Made by a program: the position numbers and the translations under genes. The notes below the pieces were generated by a model, which was not told the origin of the DNA, did not search any database, and worked only from the letters and a program-made list of their open reading frames with translations. From Providencia huaxiensis (lineage in GTDB: Bacteria > Pseudomonadota > Gammaproteobacteria > Enterobacterales > Enterobacteriaceae): a stretch of DNA of 64,000 nt. The stretch covers positions 434,001 through 498,000 of the forward strand of contig NZ_CP031123.2 of assembly GCF_002843235.3 (NCBI RefSeq), in the 5' to 3' direction. Positions 1 to 10,531 of this stretch are shown in pieces (the stretch's first letter is position 1; every line of letters begins with the position of its first letter).

Positions 1-141
1 TGAATATGGGGGGACCATCCTCCAAGGCTAAATACTCCTGATTGACCGATAGTGAACCAGTACCGTGAGGGAAAGGCGAAAAGAACCCCGGCGAGGGGAG
101 TGAAATAGAACCTGAAACCGTGTACGTACAAGCAGTGGGAG

Positions 142-266
142 CCCCACCACCAAAGCATTTTCTGGTGTTGAGGACAACTTTGAAGTGGCATTCAACACGC
201 GTTGACGGAGCGCTTTTTGCGACGTCCAACACACAAAACAAGCAGTGAATGTGCTTTGGGGTGGGG
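142..266 (+). other. Intervening sequence (IVS) in 23S helix 25
   Basis: E. coli helix 25 is a short stem between gcagtgggag and tgactgcgtacc. Here the same flanks enclose about 125 nt. The ends are complementary (ccccaccaccaaagca at 142-157 against tgctttggggtgggg at 252-266), giving a long stem of the kind RNase III cuts. The interior carries TTGACGGAGCG (202-212) and GCGACGTC (219-226), also found in the helix 45 insertion. Excision without religation would leave fragmented 23S rRNA; this is known for Proteus and Providencia and inferred here. Confidence 0.88.
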
Positions 267-688
267 TGACTGCGTACCTTTTGTATAATGGGTCAGCGAC
301 TTATATTCTGTAGCAAGGTTAACCGTATAGGGGAGCCGTAGGGAAACCGAGTCTTAACTGGGCGAATAAGTTGCAGGGTATAGACCCGAAACCCGGTGAT
401 CTAGCCATGGGCAGGTTGAAGGTTGGGTAACACTAACTGGAGGACCGAACCGACTAATGTTGAAAAATTAGCGGATGACTTGTGGCTGGGGGTGAAAGGC
501 CAATCAAACCGGGAGATAGCTGGTTCTCCCCGAAAGCTATTTAGGTAGCGCCTCGTGAACTCATCTTCGGGGGTAGAGCACTGTTTCGACTAGGGGGTCA
601 TCCCGACTTACCAACTCGATGCAAACTACGAATACCGAAGAATGTTATCACGGGAGACACACGGCGGGTGCTAACGTTCGTCGTGAAG

Positions 689-721
<33 letters not shown>

Positions 722-768
722 AAAGTCATAGTTAAGTGGGAAACGAAGTGGGAAGGCTCAGACAGCCA

Positions 769-800
<32 letters not shown>

Positions 801-880
801 GAAAGCGTAATAGCTCACTGGTCGAGTCGGCCTGCGCGGAAGATGTAACGGGGCTAAACTATGCACCGAAGCTGCGGCAG

Positions 881-1009
881 CGAACGTATCACTTAAACTG
901 ATTAAGTGATACTCAGATGTATCAAAACGATTGACGGAGCGAAGCGACGTCAATGCGTCCAACAAAGTCGAGGCGGAAACGTCAGGCAGTCAGTTTAAGG
1001 ATACGTTCG
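881..1009 (+). other. Intervening sequence (IVS) in 23S helix 45
   Basis: In E. coli the segment between gctgcggcag and ttgggtagggg is about 20 nt; here it is about 130 nt. The outer arms 881-900 and 991-1009 pair over about 19 bp with a single bulge. Within the insertion, 886-896 can instead pair perfectly with 902-912 (11 bp, loop ACTGA), so two folds compete. A second hairpin TTGACG/CGTCAA lies at 931-953. A transcribed spacer removed by RNase III is the expected behaviour for this site. Confidence 0.9.
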
Positions 1010-1725
1010 TTGGGTAGGGGAGCGTTCTGTAAGCCTGTGAAGGTGTACTGTGAGGTATGCTGGAGGTATCAGAAGTGCGAATGCTGACATAAGTAACGAT
1101 AATGCGGGTGAAAAACCCGCACGCCGGAAGACCAAGGGTTCCTGTCCAACGTTAATCGGGGCAGGGTGAGTCGACCCCTAAGGCGAGGCAGAAATGCGTA
1201 GTCGATGGGAAACGGGTTAATATTCCCGTACTGGTGATAATTGCGATGGGGGGACGGAGAAGGCTAGGCTATCCGGGCGACGGTTGTCCCGGTTTAAGAA
1301 TGTAGGCAGGTGAATTAGGCAAATCCGGTTCACTACATGCTGAGGTTCGATGACGAGTCACTACGGTGATGAAGTAGCTCATGCCCCGCTTCCAGGAAAA
1401 GCCTCTAAGCTCTAGATTATCATTAATCGTACCCCAAACCGACACAGGTGGTCAGGTAGAGAATACTCAGGCGCTTGAGAGAACTCGGGTGAAGGAACTA
1501 GGCAAAATGGTGCCGTAACTTCGGGAGAAGGCACGCTGGCGCTAGGTGAAGTCCCTCGCGGATGGAGCTGAAGCCAGTCGCAGATACCAGCTGGCTGCAA
1601 CTGTTTATTAAAAACACAGCACTGTGCAAACACGAAAGTGGACGTATACGGTGTGACGCCTGCCCGGTGCTGGAAGGTTAATTGATGGGGTTATCCGTAA
1701 GGAGAAGCTCTTGATCGAAGCCCCA

Positions 1726-1811
<86 letters not shown>

Positions 1812-2069
1812 GGCCAGGCTGTCTCCACCCGAGACTCAGTGAAATTGAACTCGCTGTGAAGATGCAGTGTACCCGCGGCAAGACGGAAAGACCCCGTGAA
1901 CCTTTACTATAGCTTGACACTGAACATTGAGCCTTGATGTGTAGGATAGGTGGGAGGCTTCGAAGCGTGGACGCCAGTCTGCGTGGAGCCAACCTTGAAA
2001 TACCACCCTTTAATGTTTGATGTTCTAACGTTGCCCCATTATCTGGGGTGCGGACAGTGTCTGGTGGGT

Positions 2070-2112
<43 letters not shown>

Positions 2113-2233
2113 ACGAAGGTTGGCTAAGCATGGTCGGACATCATGCGGTTAGTGCAAAGGCATAAGCCAGCTTGACTGCGAGAGTGACGGCTCGAGCAGG
2201 TACGAAAGTAGGTCTTAGTGATCCGGTGGTTCT

Positions 2234-2289
<56 letters not shown>

Positions 2290-2318
2290 ACCGCCCAAGA
2301 GTTCATATCGACGGCGGT

Positions 2319-2361
<43 letters not shown>

Positions 2362-2882
2362 TAGGTCCCAAGGGTACGGCTGTTCGCCGTTTAAAGTGGT
2401 ACGCGAGCTGGGTTTAGAACGTCGTGAGACAGTTCGGTCCCTATCTGCCGTGGGCGTTGGAAGATTGAAAGGGGCTGCTCCTAGTACGAGAGGACCGGAG
2501 TGGACGCACCACTGGTGTTCGGGTTGTCATGCCAATGGCATTGCCCGGTAGCTAAGTGCGGAAGAGATAACCGCTGAAAGCATCTAAGCGGGAAACTTGC
2601 CTTGAGATGAGTCTTCCCTGACCCTTTAAGGGTCCTAAAGGAACGTTTAAGACTAAGACGTTGATAGGTTGGGTGTGTAAGCATAGCGATATGTTGAGCT
2701 AACCAATACTAATGAACCGTGAGGCTTAACCTGACAACACCGAAGGTGTTTTAGAGATTGAGAGATTGAGTTGTTTTTCAAGAAAGAGTGAGAAGCCGAG
2801 AGGTGAAGGACACACAGCTTGTTTGAGATTGACGTTCTGGTTTAGTGCACGAAAGTGACATTAAACGGGAATAAATAGAATT

Positions 2883-3002
2883 TGTCTGGCGGCAATAGCG
2901 CGGTGGTCCCACCTGACCCCATGCCGAACTCAGCAGTGAAACGCCGTAGCGCCGATGGTAGTGTGGGGTCTCCCCATGTGAGAGTAGGGAACTGCCAGAC
3001 AT
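2883..3002 (+). rRNA. rrf: 5S ribosomal RNA
   Basis: A 120-nt sequence nearly identical to E. coli 5S rRNA. It begins tgtctggcggc, contains the loop ccacctgaccccatgccgaa, and ends ctgccagacat, complementary to the 5' end. It follows the 23S gene after a spacer of about 150 nt, longer than the E. coli spacer. It completes the 16S-23S-5S order of the operon. Confidence 0.98.
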
Positions 3003-3060
3003 TAATTAAAGGTTTATTGCTCAATTAGCAGTAAGCAGCCGAGAGGCAAAAAGAATAAGT

Positions 3061-3137
3061 GGAGCGGTAGTTCAGTTGGTTAGAATACCTGCCTGTCACG
3101 CAGGGGGTCGCGGGTTCGAGTCCCGTCCGTTCCGCCA
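3061..3137 (+). tRNA. tRNA-Asp (GTC)
   Basis: A 77-nt cloverleaf with encoded CCA: acceptor ggagcgg/ccgttcc, anticodon GTC at 3095-3097 in loop ctgtcac, and T-loop gttcgag. It lies 58 nt after 5S and before a terminator, so it is a distal tRNA of the rRNA operon, as aspT and aspU are in E. coli rrnC and rrnH. Confidence 0.98.
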
Positions 3138-3143
3138 CTTATC

Positions 3144-3176
3144 AAAACCCCGTGATGAAAATCACGGGGTTTTTTT
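3144..3176 (+). terminator. Rho-independent terminator of the rRNA operon
   Basis: Stem CCCCGTGAT/ATCACGGGG with loop GAAA, preceded by AAAA and followed by eight T. It starts a few bases after the tRNA-Asp CCA end. Confidence 0.95.
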
Positions 3177-3340
3177 ATATCATTAATATTATTGGGTTTT
3201 ATGGATAATGAGCCATAATAGGTGGCTTGAAGCGTTATTTGAGGAAAACACAGTCTTACGTCTGCTTTAATTGGTTCTACAAGTATATTACTAAATCGTT
3301 TTAGGATAGAAAGTAACTGTTCACTATTTGGGGGGAGAAT

Positions 3341-4051
3341 TTAAGCTATATTAATATCAAATATACGCTTTAAGGCTTTCTTGCCATTGGAAGTAAAAGT
3401 AACGTCTCTATAGCCTTTTGTTTTATCTATCCATTTGTTTTCTTCAAAGAATTGTAGCAGTAATGATCCTGCGAGCCCTCCTAAGTGCATACGTCTTTCA
3501 CTCCAATCTAAACAAGCACATGCTATTTTCCGTTTTGTATGAGGAACAATATCTATCCCCAATTTTTTGAATTGCTCGGCACCAATTATGGATAATTTAT
3601 TCTCTTTAGCCATAAACCAGCCATTTTTATCCATAAATTCATATATTTTAACAGCAATTTCTCCTGCCAAGTGGTCATAGCAGGTGCGTGCTTTTCGTAG
3701 ATGTATAGGCGTTGTTATTGGGAGGGTATACTCCAATTTCATAGATACCCCCATTAATGTTTCTAATAATTCGGCAATGTCTGAGCCTGCAAGTCGATAA
3801 TAGCGGTGCCTTCCTTGAGATAGACAACTAATTAAGTGGCTATTTAAAAGCTTAGCTAGATGTGCACTTGTTGTTGATGGCGCTATGTCTGCAACTGCGC
3901 TTAATTCTGTTGCTGTCCATGCTCTGCCATCCATTAATGCACACAAAATGCTGACCCTTGAAGGATCAGCAATTGCAGAAGCAACTTTTGCGATGGATTG
4001 TTCTAATGGTTCTTTTTCTTCAATGAGAATGCTATTTTTGCTGGGTATCAT
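3341..4051 (-). CDS. ArsR/SmtB-family transcriptional regulator
   Basis: 236 aa. An N-terminal winged helix of ArsR type occupies roughly residues 15-95: the segment [13 protein letters not shown] opens the domain, [12 protein letters not shown] is the recognition helix, and RHRYYRLAG is the wing. The second half is a cysteine-bearing domain ([10 protein letters not shown] and [11 protein letters not shown]) typical of the long ArsR-like regulators of proteobacteria; its ligand is unknown. The ATG at 4051 forms an ATGA overlap with the ACT gene stop and has GGGAAAG upstream; an in-frame ATG at 4066 is the alternative. It is probably the last gene of a three-gene operon, and autoregulation is likely by analogy. 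Confidence 0.85.
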   Translation of the reverse strand: MIPSKNSILIEEKEPLEQSIAKVASAIADPSRVSILCALMDGRAWTATELSAVADIAPSTTSAHLAKLLNSHLISCLSQGRHRYYRLAGSDIAELLETLMGVSMKLEYTLPITTPIHLRKARTCYDHLAGEIAVKIYEFMDKNGWFMAKENKLSIIGAEQFKKLGIDIVPHTKRKIACACLDWSERRMHLGGLAGSLLLQFFEENKWIDKTKGYRDVTFTSNGKKALKRIFDINIA

Positions 4052-4437
4052 GGTTGGCTTTCCCATTGTTTCGTCACTTCAGCGGCTAACATATCATTGT
4101 CTGTTATTAATATTAGCCTATTATTATGGTCGCTATATTGAACTAAGATATTAATTTGGTGAAGTGCGAGTTGAGAAACAATTTCGCCGAGTTCACCTGG
4201 ACGCTCTTGTTTCAATTTGCGGATAACCGGTTGTATAGTACTTTCAATCTGTAAACCCACAGTTGCTAAGGCACTACGCGCTTTTTCTGGCTGGGTAACA
4301 AGAAAGTGAGCGTGGCTTTTTCCTCCGATAGAAAAAACGCCACCGCCTTCAAGACCAACACCATGTTTCCCTAATGTTGTTGCTAACAGAGCTAGAGCAC
4401 CTACTTGATTTTCAAGAATAACATGAATGTCATACAT
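4048..4437 (-). CDS. ACT domain-containing protein
   Basis: 129 aa. Residues 1-70 look like an ACT fold ([21 protein letters not shown], then [17 protein letters not shown]). The C-terminal half reads like a second ACT-type repeat ([25 protein letters not shown]), so this may be a tandem ACT protein binding an amino acid or other small ligand. It overlaps the monooxygenase gene upstream by 8 bp and the regulator downstream by 4 bp, which argues for translational coupling. There is no catalytic domain; a sensor or accessory role is inference. Confidence 0.75.
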   Translation of the reverse strand: MYDIHVILENQVGALALLATTLGKHGVGLEGGGVFSIGGKSHAHFLVTQPEKARSALATVGLQIESTIQPVIRKLKQERPGELGEIVSQLALHQINILVQYSDHNNRLILITDNDMLAAEVTKQWESQP

Positions 4438-4753
4438 CAGAGCTATCCTCTTTATTGAATGAGTAATCCTTTAGTGTATGAGCAATTCGAATTCGATAAT
4501 GGGAAAAAATGGCTTGTTGCCCTTCAACTTGTGCATTGATATGCATGAAATGGTTTTTCCATTTTTTTATAGCTTCCTCTGTTTCCCACCATGAAAGTGA
4601 GAGGATTTTTCCTTCCGTTGTGACAGATTGAAAACGCTCGACAGCAATGAACCCTTCAATATTCATAAGTTCAGATTTAAGTTTGGCTGCCAATTCGAAA
4701 TAACGGTCTTTTTGCGCAGGTATTGGGATGGCTTCAAAAATGACGGCAATCAT
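4430..4753 (-). CDS. ABM-fold (antibiotic biosynthesis monooxygenase-type) protein
   Basis: 107 aa dimeric alpha-beta-barrel type. The pattern [24 protein letters not shown], then [33 protein letters not shown], is characteristic of ABM proteins, which include cofactor-free quinol monooxygenases and heme-degrading enzymes. First gene of the operon with the ACT protein and the ArsR-type regulator. The substrate is unknown. The family also contains non-enzymatic members, so the activity should be treated as unproven. Confidence 0.8.
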   Translation of the reverse strand: MIAVIFEAIPIPAQKDRYFELAAKLKSELMNIEGFIAVERFQSVTTEGKILSLSWWETEEAIKKWKNHFMHINAQVEGQQAIFSHYRIRIAHTLKDYSFNKEDSSDV

Positions 4754-4865
4754 AAAATACTCCTTAGTGTATAAAGCTCAACTATAAGGATTTAATTTAT
4801 AGATACTTCGATGGTGAGCGAAATATTGAAAATAGGAATTTAAAAGATAGGGAAAAGAAGGCGGG

Positions 4866-5198
4866 TCATTTTAAGGACTGATATAAACTGTAACCCGCTA
4901 TTGACCCTGCTACATCATAGACAACATCATGCCAACTCCAACCGGTGCCCGCAGGCCTGCTATCATAAAGCTCTTTTGCTGCGCCAAGAGATACTGAAAA
5001 CAGAATACCGAATATGGCCGCATCACGGTGTTGTATGTTTTGTTTATCTGCATAAGCATTGCCAGCTGCAGCCATAGCCGCTGAAAATGCAAAATGCTGA
5101 GCTTTATCTTTGCCTTGCCAATTATCATTAGCCCAATGGAAACCCTGACATCCTGTCAAAACGAGCATAAATAAGCTAATGATTAGTGACTTGAACAT
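4866..5198 (-). CDS. yfiM: YfiM-family lipoprotein
   Basis: 110 aa from the ATG at 5198. This start gives a clean lipoprotein signal (MFKSLIISLFMLVLTGC, lipobox LTGC). An upstream in-frame start at 5246 would bury the signal peptide and overlap a terminator. The mature part has DKAQHFAFSAAMAAAG and GAAKELYDSRPAGTGWSWHD, the conserved core of the YfiM/DUF2279 family. Function unknown. Its place next to pssA, and beyond it an rRNA operon, matches E. coli. Confidence 0.88.
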   Translation of the reverse strand: MFKSLIISLFMLVLTGCQGFHWANDNWQGKDKAQHFAFSAAMAAAGNAYADKQNIQHRDAAIFGILFSVSLGAAKELYDSRPAGTGWSWHDVVYDVAGSIAGYSLYQSLK

Positions 5199-5230
5199 AT
5201 TTGCTGAGATACCTAGAAAATTAAAGTAGC

Positions 5231-5258
5231 AAAATAAAAGCGCCACTGGTGTGACGCT
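5231..5258 (-). terminator. Terminator downstream of pssA
   Basis: On the minus strand AGCGTCAC-ACCA-GTGGCGCT (one G-U pair) is followed by TTTATTTT. It begins about 15 nt after the pssA stop and separates pssA from yfiM. Confidence 0.8.
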
Positions 5259-5272
5259 TATTGTTTTAAAAT

Positions 5273-6628
5273 CTAAAGAATGCGGCTAATTAAGCGGTCG
5301 ACTCGTATTCGACGTAGTCTTCGGATTAATTTCTTCACTTTAACTGGATAGGTTTGAATGCTGTCTAGTTCACGATAATGGCTAACAACTTTTGTATGTG
5401 TTCGGATACACGCTAGTTCGTGGCTACGTTGCTCTTGCAATTGTTGTTTTGGATCGTGAATTAATACTGCATTTTCAAGATCTAAGCCCCATGCGCGAGG
5501 GTTTAAGTTATTACCAGTGATCAACTGCCACTGATTATCAACCCACATACCTTTTAAGTGATAGGTATTATCGCCATCTTTCCAGAGCCTAACTGTTAAT
5601 TGTTGGCTGTCAATAAAGCGTTGTAAGCGGCTGACAAAGCGACGCAGATTGATTTCGTAAAGATAGGGCAATGCACCTATAATTTTAAATGGTTCTTCGG
5701 GGGGGATATAAAAATCATTGGCGGTTTTGTCACCAATGATAATTTCGACCTCTTTACCATCACGCAGTAACCTGTTGATGATTCGGACTAAAACTGCGGG
5801 CAGATTAAAATAAGGTGTACAGATAGTTAATTTATTACTGGTCGACCCCATTAAGTGGGTGATGACTCGGTTTAAATCATTTTTCTTACCAAGCCCGACA
5901 AAAGGGGTAACCGATAATGCGTCATTTGATGCATTTCCTGTAAATTGGTAAGAAGCGCCCCTTAAGCTTAAGCGAAATTGTTTGATTAAATGCTTAAACT
6001 CTGCTGTTTTAGGACGAGTTTCAGTATTGAGCAAATGAACCGCTTCGGCAGGCAATAATGATGCATCAATAAATTTTTTCATTGATGCAGTGAGTTGCCC
6101 ATTTTTAATCAGGTGGTATCTGTCATAACGGTATCTATCATGACGTTGTAAATACACGTCATTAATACTCGCTCCGCTATATAGCAAGGTATCATCAAAT
6201 AAAAAGCCTTTGAGGTGTAGTACACCAAGGGCTTCCCGTGTATTGACAGGAATACCATAGATAGGAATTTCGATATCAGGGTAATGCTGAGCAACATCAT
6301 AATACCAATCGGCATTAGTTGCATTTGCAGCAACTCCTATACGCCCTCGTTGAGCACGGTGCCAGTCTACGAGAATTTTGATATCCAATGATGTATTAGC
6401 TTGTTTTGCAGCATATAGAGCATGAAGTACGTCTTTGCCTGCATCGTCTTTCTCTAAATACAAAGCCGTTATGTAGATAGTATTTTGAGCTTGAGAGATT
6501 TGCTTAAGCAGTTCATCACGAAAATCTTCTGTCTTATATAGCGTTTTTACATCAGCAACTTCTTGAGAGAGTTTTGGTAAACTTAACAAATATTGTTGAT
6601 GTTTTGCTTGTTTTAATTTTGACAACAT
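5273..6628 (-). CDS. pssA: CDP-diacylglycerol--serine O-phosphatidyltransferase
   Basis: 451 aa, the same length as E. coli PssA. It makes phosphatidylserine from CDP-diacylglycerol and serine, the committed step to phosphatidylethanolamine, at the ribosome/membrane interface. It belongs to the phospholipase D superfamily: two HKD-type motifs are visible, HLKGFLFDD near residue 138 and HLKGMWVD near residue 357, the latter followed by GNNLNPRAW. The basic C terminus VKVKKLIRRLRRIRVDRLISR is conserved. The ATG at 6628 is preferred over the adjacent GTG at 6631. Confidence 0.97.
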   Translation of the reverse strand: MLSKLKQAKHQQYLLSLPKLSQEVADVKTLYKTEDFRDELLKQISQAQNTIYITALYLEKDDAGKDVLHALYAAKQANTSLDIKILVDWHRAQRGRIGVAANATNADWYYDVAQHYPDIEIPIYGIPVNTREALGVLHLKGFLFDDTLLYSGASINDVYLQRHDRYRYDRYHLIKNGQLTASMKKFIDASLLPAEAVHLLNTETRPKTAEFKHLIKQFRLSLRGASYQFTGNASNDALSVTPFVGLGKKNDLNRVITHLMGSTSNKLTICTPYFNLPAVLVRIINRLLRDGKEVEIIIGDKTANDFYIPPEEPFKIIGALPYLYEINLRRFVSRLQRFIDSQQLTVRLWKDGDNTYHLKGMWVDNQWQLITGNNLNPRAWGLDLENAVLIHDPKQQLQEQRSHELACIRTHTKVVSHYRELDSIQTYPVKVKKLIRRLRRIRVDRLISRIL

Positions 6629-6787
6629 CACAGTGTAAATTTTCTCTTATTAGTCTAATAGCAACTCGCTTTGCGCACATTTTTAAGCGAATGATCTATG
6701 GATGATAGCATATTTAGCTAAACCATTTAGTATAAATTGACGACTTGTTTAATTACTATACAAGTTAAGCCGTGTCCTTAGATATTT

Positions 6788-9433
6788 CTATAAGTGAAGT
6801 GTCAGATTAACGACTCCGTCTTCAAATTGAACGTCAATCTCAAAGCCCAGTTTTTTCGCTAGGCTTATCATATTACGGTTTTCAGGCATGGTTATTGCTG
6901 TTAGTTTTTTAATGCCGTGGCTCCGAGTATAGTTAAGTAGCTTTTGCATGAGTTGATAACCGAGCGTTTGCCCCTTCATATCGGAGCGAACCAGTACTGC
7001 AAATTCGGCTTCTTGGTTATCAGGATCAGCCATTGCTCGCGTGACGCCAATAATTTCAGGCGTAGTATTTGGGTTTTTTACCGCAACGAAAGCCATTTCT
7101 CGGTCATAATCAATTTGTGTCATATTGGCGAGGTCATCGTGTGTGAATTCGCTGATCTCGCTAAAATAGCGATAATAAAGATCCTCTTTTGTCACTTGTT
7201 CTATAAAGGATTTTAGCAACGGTTCATCTTCAGGAAGGATCGGACGTAGCAAGCACGTAAGATCTTCTTTTAAATGGATTGTTTCTTCTAGTTCACTAGG
7301 GTAAGGGCGGATCGCTAGCCTTGATGTGGTCGCATCATCTGTTGGGCTTAATGTCATTGAGACATCAAGTAAAGTAAATTCATCTCCTGAAGCGAGCAAT
7401 GGGTGGATGTCTAACCTTGTAATATTTGGGCAATCTATAATTAAATTTGAAACTCGCACTAATAAAGCTGACAGCCCTATAATATTTAAGGGTTCTAAAG
7501 CGCTTCGAGATTTGATTTTATAACTTTTGATAGCATTAATAACGAGGTAGCGAGCTAAAGCCATATTCAGTGGTGGAAGAGCGACGGCAGCTTGGCTCTC
7601 TTGTTGCCACTCAATACCACCTTCTCCTAGCATGATGAGAGGACCAAAAACAGGGTCTAGCTCAACAGCAATTCTGAGTTCTTGGGCACCTGCTCGATTA
7701 GCCATACTTTGGACTAATAGCCCTTCAATTCGTGCATTAGGGAAATTTGTTGAAACACGCTCCATAATCGCTTTGGCGGCATCTTCTACTTCTTTAGCAT
7801 TGCGCAAATAGAGCATGACCCCTTGTACTTCTGACTTGTGTACAATATCAGGAGAACGCAGTTTTAAAGCAACGGGGTAACCAATTTTTTCTGCAATTTC
7901 AATGGCTTCATTGCTAGAGTGCGCTATCCATGTGGGTAAACTATTTAACCCGTAGGCTTTTAAAATAGGTTGAACTTCATGCGTATCTAGGTGCAACTTA
8001 TTATTTTCCAATGCTTGCTGAATATATTCATGAGCCTGTTGTGTATTAGCGGTGATACCTACTGGAAGGGCTGGCGTTTCTTTTAATTGTTTTTGGTTAC
8101 GGCGATATTCCACCATATGCATGTAAGCGGTTATTGCCCCTTCTGGAGTACGGTAGGTTGGGATCCCCGCTTCACTAAATAGGCGACGAGATTCTTGAGA
8201 TGAATATTCTCCACACCAGTTGGTTAAGATAGTTAGCCATTTTCCGCGTGGATGTTGCTTTATGGTTTTAATGATTTTTTCTGCCATGGTTTTGCTTTCA
8301 GTTATCGCACTGGGTGTGTGGATAAGCAATAAAGCGTCATGGTCGTGGCTGTCGAGCATTTTGTTCAATACATTGATATAGCGCTCAACGGTGGAGTCAT
8401 CCCCTAGGTCAATCGGGTTTTTCGTCGATAAATCAAGTGGTAGCAGTGAACTTAATTCATTTTCTGTTTCAACACTTAACGTTGCAAGTTTGCCACTACG
8501 CAAGAGAAGTTCGTCTAGCGCCATCGCGGCAGGGGCAGAGCCATTGCTCATGATTGAAAGACGCTCACCACGTAATGGCGTCATATAGCTTAATGTTTCA
8601 ACCGCAGAAAACATTTCGTGAGTATCCTGCACGCGAAGTAGCCCTGCACGCTGGATAGCGGCGTCATAAGCGGCATCTAGGCTCGGTTTATCGCCCAGAA
8701 GCTCTTGTGCTTTATGGGTTCGACCGCTTTTTATCACCAATATAGGTTTATTGCGTGAGGCGCTGCGAGATGACGATAAGAAGCGTCGTGCATCACTAAT
8801 GCTTTCGAGGTACAACAAAATGGCACTGGTTTTGCTGTCACGCGCTAAATAATCGAGTAAATCGTCAATATCAATATCGATGCTATCGCCCAAGGCAATA
8901 AAATAAGAAAAGCCGATGTCTCGGTGCCTTGCCCAATCCAGAACGGTATTTGATACCGCAGCAGATTGAGAGATAAAAGCGAGTTTTCCTTTTAAGATTG
9001 GAATTGGCGAAAAACTCGCATTCAAGCCCTGCCAAGGGGCTAAAAAACCTAGGCTATTCGGGCCTAATAGGCGAATTTGATATTGCTGGGCAACTTTTTT
9101 TAATTCATTAAACTGAATTGAAGGGGACGATAAAATAATCACCACTTTACAGCCCGCTTCCCCTAATTGCTGTAAACAGGTGATATTACGTGAGTAATGA
9201 GTGCAGATAACGGCAAGGTCAGGTTTGAGCGGTAATTTATCTATAGACGGATAGGCAAGCACGCCAAGGACAGAGTCTCGGTTTGGGTTAACAGGCAGAA
9301 TAGGGCCTTTAAAGCCACTGGTAAGCAGGTTTTTCATCATAACCGAACCTGCACGGCCCGGATTTTCAGATGCGCCAATGACAACGATAGACTTTGGCCG
9401 GAATAAAGATTCTAACTGACTGACTAAACCCAT
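6788..9433 (-). CDS. patZ: Protein lysine acetyltransferase Pat/PatZ
   Basis: 881 aa from the ATG at 9433, which has AAGGG 9 nt upstream and aligns with E. coli PatZ; a TTG at 9475 would add 14 residues. The N-terminal part resembles NDP-forming acyl-CoA synthetase (RPKSIVVIGAS CoA-binding fold, GPNSLGFLAPWQG, SQSAAVSNTVLDWA). An ATP-grasp-like segment follows (GYPVALKLRSPDI, EVQGVMLYL). A C-terminal GNAT domain ends the protein (EFAVLVRSDMKGQTLGYQLMQ). It acetylates lysines of acetyl-CoA synthetase and other enzymes. Neighbours pssA and tapT match E. coli. Confidence 0.96.
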   Translation of the reverse strand: MGLVSQLESLFRPKSIVVIGASENPGRAGSVMMKNLLTSGFKGPILPVNPNRDSVLGVLAYPSIDKLPLKPDLAVICTHYSRNITCLQQLGEAGCKVVIILSSPSIQFNELKKVAQQYQIRLLGPNSLGFLAPWQGLNASFSPIPILKGKLAFISQSAAVSNTVLDWARHRDIGFSYFIALGDSIDIDIDDLLDYLARDSKTSAILLYLESISDARRFLSSSRSASRNKPILVIKSGRTHKAQELLGDKPSLDAAYDAAIQRAGLLRVQDTHEMFSAVETLSYMTPLRGERLSIMSNGSAPAAMALDELLLRSGKLATLSVETENELSSLLPLDLSTKNPIDLGDDSTVERYINVLNKMLDSHDHDALLLIHTPSAITESKTMAEKIIKTIKQHPRGKWLTILTNWCGEYSSQESRRLFSEAGIPTYRTPEGAITAYMHMVEYRRNQKQLKETPALPVGITANTQQAHEYIQQALENNKLHLDTHEVQPILKAYGLNSLPTWIAHSSNEAIEIAEKIGYPVALKLRSPDIVHKSEVQGVMLYLRNAKEVEDAAKAIMERVSTNFPNARIEGLLVQSMANRAGAQELRIAVELDPVFGPLIMLGEGGIEWQQESQAAVALPPLNMALARYLVINAIKSYKIKSRSALEPLNIIGLSALLVRVSNLIIDCPNITRLDIHPLLASGDEFTLLDVSMTLSPTDDATTSRLAIRPYPSELEETIHLKEDLTCLLRPILPEDEPLLKSFIEQVTKEDLYYRYFSEISEFTHDDLANMTQIDYDREMAFVAVKNPNTTPEIIGVTRAMADPDNQEAEFAVLVRSDMKGQTLGYQLMQKLLNYTRSHGIKKLTAITMPENRNMISLAKKLGFEIDVQFEDGVVNLTLHL

Positions 9434-9661
9434 GGTTGATAACCCTTTGCTTTGCTGAACGAGATAGGCGTCCAATAGATAAAAATTGGCTGAGTAATAC
9501 TTATGAATACTATGCCTTATCTTTGCGATTGCGCTAGTTTATCTAGTGAGTTTAATTAATTTATACAAGCACGTTCACGTTTTATTAGCACGACGATCTA
9601 AAAGTTGTCATTTAATGGTACTGGGCTCGAAAAGAAAGCGGAAAACAGTACCAATAAATAG

Positions 9662-10363
9662 TTAGAGGTGGGATTCGGTAAGTAGCTTCTGTGCAATAGG
9701 GTGATGTGGTTTTCCTTCAAGATATTTTTGACGGAAAAGATTGAAGTGGCTAAATAGTTGTTTTGACGCGTTTAAATCCCCCGCTAGTTCTAAAACGGTA
9801 GCAGCTACCTCAGCGGTACAATGTTGTTCTTCCCTTGATGGCGTACGTAGTAAATAATCCGTTCTTGCTTTGGTATTAATTGAAAGCATTGGAATATCAT
9901 TAAGATAAGGACTTTTACGAAACATTTTACGTGCTTCTGGCCAGGTTCCATCGAGTAAAATAAATAAAGCGGGTTTATCCGACAAAGTAGGTTCATTGAC
10001 CACGACACGTTCATTTTGAGCGTAGCTTTCTGGAAAAATAAGGTAAGGTTGCCTTGTAGTGTCTTGCAATGCCGCCAGTAGTTGCGCATCAGGCTCTGTT
10101 CTTGACCATTGAAAGGCCAAAGTGTCGGGTAAAACATCCGCAATCAATTTTCCCGTATTACTTGGCTTGAATACTTCGCCATCAAACATAATTAAGCAGA
10201 ATTGGCTTTTTGCTTGTGACGATACGGTGTCTTGGCACAGGCACTGTGGAATAGGTAACAAGCAATATTGGCAACGTTTTACTCGGCAGCCCCGCGCTTT
10301 AAACGGTTTAGTCGATAATGCGAGGCGCTGTTGACGCAGGTGATAAACGGCATTCGGAGTCAT
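9662..10363 (-). CDS. tapT: tRNA-uridine aminocarboxypropyltransferase (acp3U47), DTW domain
   Basis: 233 aa, the size of E. coli TapT (YfiP). It transfers the 3-amino-3-carboxypropyl group from S-adenosylmethionine to U47 in the tRNA variable loop. Visible are a zinc-type cluster CQYCLLPIPQCLC near residues 32-44 and the signature DGTWPEARKM near residue 140. It lies between patZ and the divergent RNA methyltransferase gene yfiF, as in E. coli except that trxC is absent. Confidence 0.94.
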   Translation of the reverse strand: MTPNAVYHLRQQRLALSTKPFKARGCRVKRCQYCLLPIPQCLCQDTVSSQAKSQFCLIMFDGEVFKPSNTGKLIADVLPDTLAFQWSRTEPDAQLLAALQDTTRQPYLIFPESYAQNERVVVNEPTLSDKPALFILLDGTWPEARKMFRKSPYLNDIPMLSINTKARTDYLLRTPSREEQHCTAEVAATVLELAGDLNASKQLFSHFNLFRQKYLEGKPHHPIAQKLLTESHL

Positions 10364-10531
10364 GTTGAGTTATATTTTTAGGCCTAAAATGAAGGCGCAT
10401 ATTGTACGCAAAACGATTTCTATACGATAGAAGTATATTCAATAACTTTTAGATGAGATAATAGAGTGAATCGGTAGCGTAGCCATGCAACATCATGTAA
10501 TCTTCGCGCCATAGCTTAGTAGGGGATAGTG

